Shown piece after piece: positions 1 to 4,881 of a stretch of 6,429 nucleotides of DNA. The translations under genes and the position numbers were made by a program. The DNA comes from CARZYU01 sp964370085 (GTDB lineage Bacteria > Bacillota_I > Bacilli_A > RF39 > UBA660), in contig CAYJHI010000048.1 of NCBI GenBank assembly GCA_964370085.1, positions 1 to 6,429 on the forward strand, read 5' to 3'. Each line of letters starts with the position of its first letter. Within the stretch, counting starts at the first letter, position 1. The notes beneath the pieces are model-generated. The model was given only the letters and a program-made list of their open reading frames with translations. It did not search any database and was not told where the DNA came from.

Positions 1-464
1 AAAATTTTCCAGCTTCTGTATATGAGGTTGTTATATCTGGTACTTTAAATTCTAGAGGGATTAAACCAACTTATTCTAAGGAAAATAGAGAGTTAGTTGA
101 TAAAACTTTAAATGATTTGAAAATAAGCAATCTTCGTAATAAAAGTTTTAGAGAACTATCAGGTGGTCAACAAAGAAGAGTTTTATTAGCTAGAGCAATG
201 TGTTCTACTAGTAAAATATTAATCATGGATGAGCCTATTACTGGTTTAGATCCAAAAGCTTCTAAGGACTTTTATACTTTAATAGATAAAATTAATAAGG
301 AACATAAAATTACAATTATCATTGTATCTCATGATATTAAAGCAGCGATTAATTATGCTGATAAAGTACTTCATTTAAATTCAGAATTAGGTGAGTATTT
401 TTATGGAGATGTTAAGAGTTATAAGAAGAATATTATGAGCGAATACTTTTTGGAGGATAAATAG
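1..464 (+). CDS. Metal (zinc/manganese-type) ABC transporter ATP-binding protein, 5'-truncated
   Basis: This is the ATPase subunit of a metal-uptake ABC transporter; it hydrolyses ATP on the cytoplasmic face to drive import through the permease encoded next. The window edge removes the start and the Walker A region. The reading frame is open from base 3, giving 153 visible residues, so an internal TTG at 117 is not the start. Visible motifs in order: FPASVYEVVISG near the left edge, typical of ZnuC/AdcC-type ATPases; the ABC signature LSGGQQRR (156-179); Walker B ILIMDEP (216-236) with the catalytic Glu; the D-loop GLDP (243-254); and the H-loop SHD (327-335). The stop is immediately followed by the permease ATG, whose SD (GGAGG, 452-456) lies inside this gene, so the two are translationally linked. 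Family assignment is firm; zinc versus manganese cannot be decided, and no solute-binding protein is in view. Confidence 0.93.
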   Translation, partial: NFPASVYEVVISGTLNSRGIKPTYSKENRELVDKTLNDLKISNLRNKSFRELSGGQQRRVLLARAMCSTSKILIMDEPITGLDPKASKDFYTLIDKINKEHKITIIIVSHDIKAAINYADKVLHLNSELGEYFYGDVKSYKKNIMSEYFLEDK

Positions 465-1325
465 ATGGAGTTTTTTAATGAAATTGGAGAAATGTTTTCA
501 TATTTCTTTATGCAAAGAGCTTTTTTAGTAGGAGCTTTAGTAACTATTTGTTCTGCGTTATTAGGTGTTAGTTTAGTATTGAAAAGATATTCAATGATTG
601 GTGATGGTCTTAGTCATTCTGCTTTTGGTACGATGTCAATTGCTGCTGCTTTAAATACGATACCTTTTGTTAAGGAATATATTCCAATTGATCCGACTAT
701 TTTTACAATCATTATTGTAATATTGTTAGCATTTTTATTACTTAGAATGAGTAGTAATAGTAAAATTAACAGTGATTCTGCTATTGCGCTAGTTTCTACT
801 ACTTTTTTAACGATAGGGATTATTGCTGTTGCGATGACGACAGGGTTAAATACTGATGTTTGTAACACTTTATTTGGAAGTATACTTGCTGTTACCGGAG
901 TAGATGTTACTTTAACTGTTGTTCTGTCTATTGTGGTGGTTGGTTTATTTATATTCTTTTATAATAAGATGTTTACTATTACTTTTGATGAGACTTTTGC
1001 TAAAGCCACTGGTGTTAAAGTTGGTCTTTATAATATGTTATTAGCGTTGTTAACAGCTATTACTATAGTTATGGGGATGCAGTTAATGGGAACTTTATTA
1101 ATATCTAGTTTATTGGTAATACCAGCGTTAACTTCTATGCGTTTATTTAAAACGTTTAAATCAGTTATTATATGTTCTGTTATTACTGCTACTATTAACT
1201 TTTTTATAGGTATGACTGTATCGTATTTCTTTAATTTACCTACTGGTGCTAGTATTGTATCAATTAATTTGATTGTCTTTGTTATTTTTGTTATAATTGA
1301 AATGATAAAAGGGAGACAAAAATGA
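465..1325 (+). CDS. Metal ABC transporter permease, ZnuB/AdcB family
   Basis: This is the integral membrane subunit of the same importer (ABC-3 family, 286 residues, full length for the family). Family hallmarks seen: LVLKRYSMIGDGLSHSAFG at residues 37-55, with the conserved Asp47 and His51 of the IGDxLSH element; FDETFAKATGV at 174-184, the cytoplasmic segment expected to contact the ATPase; GTLLISSLLVIPAL at 209-222; and the late NLPTGASIV at 257-265. Hydrophobic stretches at about 18-40, 78-94, 105-126, 136-166, 188-206, 208-224, 232-254 and 263-280 suit eight or nine membrane helices. The ATG directly abuts the ATPase stop and has a strong SD eight bases upstream. The stop overlaps the next start as ATGA. 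Substrate is most likely Zn2+ or Mn2+; motif inspection does not separate them. Confidence 0.94.
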   Translation: MEFFNEIGEMFSYFFMQRAFLVGALVTICSALLGVSLVLKRYSMIGDGLSHSAFGTMSIAAALNTIPFVKEYIPIDPTIFTIIIVILLAFLLLRMSSNSKINSDSAIALVSTTFLTIGIIAVAMTTGLNTDVCNTLFGSILAVTGVDVTLTVVLSIVVVGLFIFFYNKMFTITFDETFAKATGVKVGLYNMLLALLTAITIVMGMQLMGTLLISSLLVIPALTSMRLFKTFKSVIICSVITATINFFIGMTVSYFFNLPTGASIVSINLIVFVIFVIIEMIKGRQK

Positions 1326-1750
1326 TTAAGAGACTATTTCTTTTAGGTATGATTTTTGTATTAACTGGATGTAGTTCTTCTACTGGGAAAGGTACTAGTG
1401 AAGAAGATATTCAGGTTATTAATGATAAAGTATTTGTAGAATATACTAATGATATGTTTTATAATCCAGAACAATATTCGGGATTTCATATAGAACTTGA
1501 AGGAGTTATTTATATGGATTATTTCTTTTTAGCTGAAGGGGAGCCTTTTGTTGTTAGACAAGTGCCCGGATGCTGTGGTGCAGATGGTTATGCAGGTTTA
1601 CAAATTACTTATGATGGAGAGATACCAGAAGAAGGAACTTGGGTTACTGCTAAAGGTGTTTGGAGTTTAAACTACGATTTAGCTAAGTGGACTTTGGATG
1701 TTTATTCGTTAGAAGAAACTGATGAAGGTGATTTATTTTTATTACATTAA
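1322..1750 (+). CDS. Small secreted lipoprotein with Cys-Cys motif (DUF1980/YcgQ C-terminal-like), linked to metal transporter
   Basis: A 142-residue lipoprotein. The N-terminus MIKRLFLLGMIFVLTGC has a basic start, a hydrophobic core and a lipobox (LTGC), so Cys17 should be lipidated and the protein anchored outside the membrane. A flexible Ser/Thr/Glu linker (18-30) leads to a globular part (about 36-130). That part holds the pattern YSGFHIELEGVIYMDYFF, then FVVRQVPGCCGADGYAGLQI, then TWVTAKGVW. This resembles my recollection of the C-terminal domain of the YcgQ/DUF1980 proteins, which have a CC-x-AD motif (here Cys84, Cys85, Asp88) in an OB-like fold. The match rests on motif recognition only. 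The start overlaps the permease stop (ATGA), with SD GGGAG six bases upstream, so it is cotranslated with the transporter. A role in extracellular metal handling is inferred from this context and the paired cysteines. It is not a standard AdcA/ZnuA binding protein, being far too short. Confidence 0.8.
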   Translation: MIKRLFLLGMIFVLTGCSSSTGKGTSEEDIQVINDKVFVEYTNDMFYNPEQYSGFHIELEGVIYMDYFFLAEGEPFVVRQVPGCCGADGYAGLQITYDGEIPEEGTWVTAKGVWSLNYDLAKWTLDVYSLEETDEGDLFLLH

Positions 1751-1782
1751 AAAAGAACAAGTTTATTTATTTTGTTCTTTTT
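1750..1782. terminator. Bidirectional terminator shared by the metal operon and the DUF1003 gene
   Basis: Bases 1751-1760 (AAAAGAACAA) pair perfectly with 1772-1781 (TTGTTCTTTT), with one further A-T pair outside, giving an 11-bp stem and an 11-base loop. A T-rich run follows on the + strand and a T-run closes the stem on the minus strand. It lies just after the lipoprotein stop and overlaps the last codons of the convergent DUF1003 gene, whose final residues (EQNK) are encoded by one arm and the loop. Confidence 0.75.
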
Positions 1783-2281
1783 CTTTGGTTAATAATTCTA
1801 ATTGTTTTAATATTTTTTTATGATCTTTTTGTAAGTCTTCTATATGTGTGTATAGGGCTTCTAGTATTAATTCACTCTTTAAATCAGTTTTGTAATCATT
1901 GTGATTTCGTTTTCTTTCTCTTTCTGTTTCTCTATTTTGGCTCATCATAATTATTGGTGCTTGTAGAGCAGCGATGCATGATAAGACAAGATTCAATAAA
2001 ATAAAAGGGAATGTATCTATTTCAATTATAAATATGTTTAAAGTAATCCATATTATTAAGAAGGCTATAAAACAGATTATAAAAGTCCAACTACCTGCAA
2101 CTTTAGTTATAATGTCAGCCATTTTTTGACCAAATGTTTTATTAGAATCAGATTCTTTATCAACGTCTATAGCGACATCTTCTTCTAAAATCATATCAAT
2201 TAATTCATCATCACTAATTGTTTCTAAATCTTTATTAATTAAGATTTTTGCTATTTCTTGTTTTGTTTTTCTTTTACTCAT
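1763..2281 (-). CDS. DUF1003 family membrane protein
   Basis: A 172-residue protein of the DUF1003 (COG4420) family, whose function is unknown. Positions below are from the Met at 2281. An acidic N-terminal region (1-48) precedes the family core: FGQKMADIITKVAGSWTF (50-67) running into a first membrane helix (about 65-88), then the FPFILLNLVLS element (91-101) starting a second helix, then the signature APIIMMSQNRE (108-118). A charged, probably coiled-coil tail (about 119-172) is likely cytoplasmic. The frame extends 11 codons upstream to an ATG at 2314. I prefer 2281 because AGGA lies five bases before it, 2314 has no SD, and a good minus-strand -10 box overlaps the 2314 ATG. It faces the metal operon and is expressed independently. 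Confidence 0.9.
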   Translation of the reverse strand: MSKRKTKQEIAKILINKDLETISDDELIDMILEEDVAIDVDKESDSNKTFGQKMADIITKVAGSWTFIICFIAFLIIWITLNIFIIEIDTFPFILLNLVLSCIAALQAPIIMMSQNRETERERKRNHNDYKTDLKSELILEALYTHIEDLQKDHKKILKQLELLTKEKEQNK

Positions 2282-2304
2282 ATTATTCCTACTTTCTTTA
2301 ATAT

Positions 2305-2333
2305 AATATAGCATATTTATATTTATTAGTCTA
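2305..2333 (-). promoter_or_regulatory. Probable promoter of the DUF1003 gene
   Basis: Read on the minus strand, TAGACT (2333-2328, four of six -35 matches) is followed after 17 bases by TATATT (2310-2305, five of six -10 matches). An extended -10 TG is correctly placed at 2313-2312. The predicted start near 2298 sits just upstream of the SD for the ATG at 2281 and excludes the longer ORF start. Confidence 0.5.
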
Positions 2334-2443
2334 ATAATTAAGAATTATTTGACAGTTTATTACTTAGTATTGTCGATGTTAGTCTATTTATGTATTGTTT
2401 TTTTATCTTAAAAGTGGTATACCTATGTTAGGGTGATAATAAT

Positions 2444-3007
2444 ATGACGTGGAAGAAAAAAAGTAAGTGGGATATTTTAATAAGAAGTTCAATATTGATG
2501 ATACTTTCTTTAGTAATTACTAATTTACTAGCTAATACAACTTTTGATTTTGGAGGATATGCTGTTTTAAATACGGTCTTTATTTATCCTTTTGCATATT
2601 TTTTTGCGAATGTAATTACGAAGTATTATGGATGGAAGAAAACGGTAATTGTTATATTAGGTGCGATAGGTTTTCAATCTTTGTTTTTTATTATTAGTAA
2701 TATGATTATGGACACAGGTATTACCGATCAGATGATTGTTGGTAGTGTAGGAGCGTTTGCAATTAGTCAATTTACTAGTTTAGCTCTGTATGCTAGTATT
2801 ATTAGACAAAAGAAAGTAGGGTATTTTTATTTAGTAGGTATTTACTTTATTGCATTGTTGTTAGATAATTTAACTTATTTTTCTATAATTGGAACTGATT
2901 ATGATTTTGGTTTATTTTATATGACAATATTTAGAACTTTAATGGCAATGGGGTTAGTATTTATTGATAAGAGATTTTATCCTAAACCTAAGAAAATTAT
3001 CACTTAG
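2444..3007 (+). CDS. VUT/DUF165-like membrane protein, possible queuosine-precursor transporter relative
   Basis: A 187-residue polytopic membrane protein. Hydrophobic segments at about 12-30, 39-57, 66-87, 98-119, 126-147 and 157-175 give six helices. The layout matches the VUT (YhhQ/DUF165) family: VFIYPFAYFFANVITKYYGWKK (45-66) corresponds to the family's Pro-containing helix followed by an x-E/K-x-YG-x-K element; AFAISQF (104-110) and DNLTYF (141-146) fall where the family has AF-x-ISQ and a helix-borne Asp. The family includes the E. coli 7-cyano-7-deazaguanine (preQ0) transporter YhhQ. This copy is divergent, lacking the usual TD-x-xxE before YG, so the substrate should be left open. 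Start ATG 2444 has SD AGGGTG eight bases upstream. It is a single-gene unit, divergent from DUF1003 and followed by a strong terminator. Confidence 0.62.
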   Translation: MTWKKKSKWDILIRSSILMILSLVITNLLANTTFDFGGYAVLNTVFIYPFAYFFANVITKYYGWKKTVIVILGAIGFQSLFFIISNMIMDTGITDQMIVGSVGAFAISQFTSLALYASIIRQKKVGYFYLVGIYFIALLLDNLTYFSIIGTDYDFGLFYMTIFRTLMAMGLVFIDKRFYPKPKKIIT

Positions 3008-3010
3008 ATA

Positions 3011-3053
3011 TTAAAACAATATGATGTGATTAGTCATATTGTTTTAATTTTGT
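3011..3053 (+). terminator. Rho-independent terminator after the VUT-like gene
   Basis: A perfect 14-bp inverted repeat (TTAAAACAATATGA, 3011-3024, with 3034-3047) encloses a nine-base loop. TTTTGT follows. It starts four bases after the VUT-like stop codon. The stem is AT-rich but long, and its A-rich left arm could let it also work in the reverse direction. Confidence 0.8.
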
Positions 3054-3082
3054 AAATAATAAATTCATTGATGTTTTTGCTT

Positions 3083-3137
3083 TTTTTTGTTAATAAGGGA
3101 TTGTTTTATGAAAATGTATATCATTTTTTAGATAGTA
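3083..3137 (+). repeat. Left copy of the 55-bp exact repeat at the contig end
   Basis: This 55-base segment is identical, base for base, to 3238-3292 and ends exactly where the N run begins. It is best read as a contig-end overlap left unmerged by the assembler. The bases just upstream (from 3071) are in frame with the small ORF continued after the gap. Confidence 0.9.
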
Positions 3138-3237
3138 NNNNNNNNNNNNNNNNNNNNNNNNNNNNNNNNNNNNNNNNNNNNNNNNNNNNNNNNNNNNNNN
3201 NNNNNNNNNNNNNNNNNNNNNNNNNNNNNNNNNNNNN
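3138..3237. other. Assembly gap of 100 N
   Basis: Exactly 100 unknown bases, the conventional placeholder for a gap of unknown size. Because both flanks end in the same 55-mer, the real distance is probably negative: the two contigs overlap by 55 bases and no DNA need be missing. Confidence 0.97.
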
Positions 3238-3292
3238 TTTTTTGTTAATAAGGGATTGTTTTATGAAAATGTATATCATTTTTTAGATAGTA
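3238..3292 (+). repeat. Right copy of the 55-bp exact repeat at the contig start
   Basis: Identical to 3083-3137 and begins at the first base after the N run. It contains an SD-like AAGGGA (3250-3255) and, seven bases later, an ATG (3263), which together look like a genuine translation start region for the following small ORF. Confidence 0.9.
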
Positions 3293-3528
3293 ATGAATAT
3301 AGTGATAGAAATGTAGAAGAGAAGTTTCTTATCGACAATGAATTATATGATGATAACTTTGTTTGTGATACTATTGTATATGAGAATGGTTCTTTGGAAT
3401 TTTTTGATTGTAAAATAGAAGTTGATTATGAGAAAACATCTGGTAGTACTGATTTAAATGGTTATATTACTGGAGATCTTAATTTATTATGCCTTAAAAG
3501 TAGAGTTTTCTACTTTTTTTTGTTATAA
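3256..3528 (+). CDS. Hypothetical small acidic protein at the gap, possibly frameshifted
   Basis: I do not recognise this protein. The open frame gives about 90 residues, acidic in the middle (SNEYSDRNVEEKFL, then NELYDDNFVCDTIVYENG), with no signal peptide, membrane segment or known motif. Three things are odd. First, the only well-placed SD (AAGGGA) serves the ATG at 3263, which is out of frame and stops after seven codons; one extra T in the six-T run at 3279-3284 would join that start to this frame. Second, the last residues (LKSRVFYFFLL) are encoded by a terminator hairpin, while another frame has TAA at 3495-3497 just before the hairpin. Third, the 5' end is duplicated across the gap; collapsing the repeat extends the frame to 3071 on the left contig, without an SD. 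A degraded or mis-sequenced gene is as likely as an intact one. It shares a DYEKTS stretch with the next gene. Confidence 0.4.
   Translation: MFYENVYHFLDSNEYSDRNVEEKFLIDNELYDDNFVCDTIVYENGSLEFFDCKIEVDYEKTSGSTDLNGYITGDLNLLCLKSRVFYFFLL
3496..3521 (+). terminator. Terminator after the small gap ORF
   Basis: AAAAGTAGA (3496-3504) pairs perfectly with TCTACTTTT (3509-3517) around a four-base GTTT loop, and the T run continues to 3521. It overlaps the annotated 3' end of the small ORF and is immediately followed by the promoter of the next gene. Confidence 0.75.
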
Positions 3529-3529
3529 T
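3521..3529 (+). promoter_or_regulatory. Extended -10 promoter for the four-cysteine protein gene
   Basis: TGTTATAAT is a perfect extended -10 element (TG-n-TATAAT). No good -35 box is present at the usual distance, which falls in the terminator hairpin, but extended -10 promoters can work without one. The predicted start near 3536 leaves a leader of about 20 bases before the ATG at 3557. The element shares bases with the end of the upstream terminator. Confidence 0.6.
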
Positions 3530-3556
3530 AATTATACTTTTTAATGAGGTGTTTGT

Positions 3557-4108
3557 ATGAAGATAAAAGAGTATTTAAAGGAAATTAAAAGAGTTATTGG
3601 ATTAGAAACTGAAACTAGGAGAGATTTAATTAAGACTGAGAATCTTTATTATTGTAAACTACGTATGTTATCTGATTATGAGAAAACTTCTTTATTGGGT
3701 TTTAATTATAAATTATCTTCTAGTGCATTAATTATAGGTAAAAAGAATGAAGATTCTACTTATAGAGATGTATTAACTGATACTGAGTATTTTGGAGAAG
3801 ATGATATTAGGCCTGTTGTTGGAGATTTTTTTGTTACTGGAGTTATACCTATTAAAACAGATAGAGATTTTATTTCAAAAGAAGAATTGAAAGAGTTGTT
3901 ACTCATATCTAGGAGTAATCTTGCAAGAGAAGGATTTAAGAAAGATAATCGAGTTTTTAAAAAGTATAATTGTGGTAATAAAGAAGTAGCTGCTGATTGT
4001 TATGTGTGTGGAGAGGTAGAATATGAATCATTGTTGGTTAACGTTAATCATTATCCAGTGTGTAAAAAATGCTACACTATGACTAAGGGGAATAGTAAAA
4101 AAATATAG
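3557..4108 (+). CDS. Hypothetical protein with C-terminal four-cysteine zinc-knuckle-like motif
   Basis: An unrecognised soluble 183-residue protein. No signal peptide or membrane helix is seen. The N-terminal part (1-45) is charged (MKIKEYLKEIKRVIGLETETRRDL), followed by a mixed region with TYRDVLTDTEYFGEDDIRPVVGDFFVTG (68-95) and a helical stretch (108-124). At the C-terminus, CYVC (148-151) and CKKC (169-172) form two CxxC pairs 17 residues apart, with His165 nearby. This is the layout of a treble-clef or zinc-ribbon-type structural metal site. The pattern also recalls short zinc ribbons in HNH or restriction-type proteins, but no catalytic His-Asn motif is visible, so no function is assigned. 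ATG 3557 has SD GAGGTG five bases upstream. It is monocistronic: an extended -10 promoter lies before it and a terminator after it. Confidence 0.8.
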   Translation: MKIKEYLKEIKRVIGLETETRRDLIKTENLYYCKLRMLSDYEKTSLLGFNYKLSSSALIIGKKNEDSTYRDVLTDTEYFGEDDIRPVVGDFFVTGVIPIKTDRDFISKEELKELLLISRSNLAREGFKKDNRVFKKYNCGNKEVAADCYVCGEVEYESLLVNVNHYPVCKKCYTMTKGNSKKI

Positions 4109-4130
4109 ATTTTATATAGTTAAAGTATTG

Positions 4131-4156
4131 CTTGCAAATTATTTTGCAAGTTTTTT
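4131..4156 (+). terminator. Terminator after the four-cysteine protein gene
   Basis: CTTGCAAA (4131-4138) pairs with TTTGCAAG (4143-4150) around a four-base TTAT loop, followed by six T. It separates the upstream gene from the pncA promoter, whose -35 box begins 12 bases later. Confidence 0.85.
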
Positions 4157-4167
4157 ATTAAAAAGTA

Positions 4168-4197
4168 TTGACAAAACTAGTGTGTTATTAATATAAT
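4168..4197 (+). promoter_or_regulatory. Strong sigma-A-type promoter of the pncA-pncB operon
   Basis: TTGACA (4168-4173) and TATAAT (4192-4197) both match consensus exactly, with an 18-base spacer. Transcription should begin near 4204, leaving a leader of about 65 bases before the pncA ATG. The -10 box lies in the centre of an inverted repeat, so promoter strength is probably held in check by a repressor. Confidence 0.88.
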
Positions 4198-4207
4198 GTT
4201 AATAACA
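4183..4207. promoter_or_regulatory. Operator site 1: inverted repeat centred on the -10 box
   Basis: TGTTATTA (4183-4190) and TAATAACA (4200-4207) form perfect eight-base arms around a nine-base spacer that contains the -10 hexamer. A protein bound here would block RNA polymerase. The same arms and spacer length recur at 4236-4260. The regulator is not identified; NiaR and NrtR are known repressors of NAD-salvage genes in other bacteria, but I cannot match this motif to either. Confidence 0.72.
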
Positions 4208-4235
4208 ACGAACAAGTTGTAATTATTTTGAAAGG

Positions 4236-4260
4236 TGTTATTAACAAAAAGATAATAACA
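4236..4260. promoter_or_regulatory. Operator site 2 / leader hairpin: second identical inverted repeat
   Basis: The same arms, TGTTATTA (4236-4243) and TAATAACA (4253-4260), again with a nine-base spacer of different sequence. Conserved arms with an unconserved spacer are what protein-DNA recognition predicts. Its centre is 53 bp from that of site 1, about five helical turns, so both sites face the same side of the DNA. In the mRNA it can also form an eight-bp stem between the AAAGG at 4231-4235 and the pncA start. Confidence 0.7.
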
Positions 4261-4269
4261 GTGATTGTG

Positions 4270-4881
4270 ATGAGTGAATTAGAATTAATGAAAAAGAGTA
4301 AAAGAATGTTAGTGGTAGTAGATATGGTTAAAGGATTTGTTACTGAAGGTGCACTTGCATCAGAGAGAGTGGAAAGAATAGTTCCTGATTGTGTTCGATT
4401 AGTGGAAGATGCACTTGCTCATGGAGATTCAGTTGTCTTTGTTAAAGATTGTCATACTGAAAATTCAGTGGAGTTTAAAAGTTTTCCTCCACATTGTATT
4501 AAAGGCACTAGGGAAGCTGAAATGGTAGATGAGTTAATTTCTTATGAAGATAAGGTCTTTGTAGTAGAGAAAAATGCTATTAGCGTGATTGCTAGTAAGT
4601 ATTATAATGAAATACTTGATAGTAGTTCTAACTTAGAGTTAGTTGATTTTATTGGATGTGAGGCAGATATGTGTGTACTTGGTGCTTCTATTCCGACTAA
4701 GAGTAAGTTTGATAATGAAAATAGAGATGTTAAAGTTAGAACTTTAATGGAAGCAGTAGAAACATTTGATGCTGATTTTCATCCAGGAGATGATAGTTTG
4801 AATATGGCTTATAAAGTTATGAGTGGTGTTGGAGTAGAGTTAGTTAAAAAATATGAAAGAGGTAATAAAAATGGAAAATAA
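4270..4881 (+). CDS. pncA: Nicotinamidase (isochorismatase-fold hydrolase)
   Basis: It hydrolyses nicotinamide to nicotinate and ammonia in the cytoplasm, the first step of NAD salvage; the next gene uses the product. The protein has 203 residues from the ATG at 4270. The catalytic triad of the family is visible: Asp18 in LVVVDM, Lys101 in VVEKNAIS, and nucleophile Cys135 in GCEADMCVLGAS. Metal ligands fit Asp60 and His62 (DCH), Glu68 and His75 in EFKSFPPHC, with the Glu-to-His spacing of seven that I recall from streptococcal PncA. FPPHCIKGT is a nicotinamidase signature. The start is uncertain: the frame is open back to TTG 4228, but 4228-4260 overlaps the operator repeat; ATG 4270 has GTGAT four bases upstream, and ATG 4288 is an alternative close to the usual N-terminus. 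The 3' end overlaps pncB by 11 bases. Confidence 0.92.
   Translation: MSELELMKKSKRMLVVVDMVKGFVTEGALASERVERIVPDCVRLVEDALAHGDSVVFVKDCHTENSVEFKSFPPHCIKGTREAEMVDELISYEDKVFVVEKNAISVIASKYYNEILDSSSNLELVDFIGCEADMCVLGASIPTKSKFDNENRDVKVRTLMEAVETFDADFHPGDDSLNMAYKVMSGVGVELVKKYERGNKNGK

Noticed and set aside
614..868. Minus-strand open frame of 84 codons inside the permease gene
   Set aside because: It is a shadow of the permease coding strand: no SD, and the + strand protein matches a conserved family throughout.
2282..2314. Upstream ATG at 2314 as the DUF1003 start
   Set aside because: It has no SD and lies within the extended -10 promoter element, whereas the ATG at 2281 has AGGA at the right distance.
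2315..2443. Possible preQ1 riboswitch or attenuator before the VUT-like gene
   Set aside because: I looked for the preQ1-I and preQ1-II core patterns and found none. A short ACCTA/TAGGGT stem (2421-2434) overlaps the SD but is only four or five pairs and not convincing. A TTGACA at 2349-2354 has no acceptable -10 box 16-18 bases downstream.
3068..3286. Open frame running through the N gap, ending MKMYIIF
   Set aside because: It exists only because the 100 Ns are translated as X. It joins two copies of the same 55-mer in different frames and is an assembly artefact.
3083..3292. CRISPR-like or mobile-element direct repeat
   Set aside because: There are only two copies, both abutting the N run exactly. 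The boundary position points to contig overlap and not to a biological repeat; no spacer, terminal inverted repeat or transposase is present.
4228..4269. TTG or GTG starts extending pncA upstream
   Set aside because: The extension is encoded by the operator repeat, has no family counterpart, and TTG 4228 lacks an SD.
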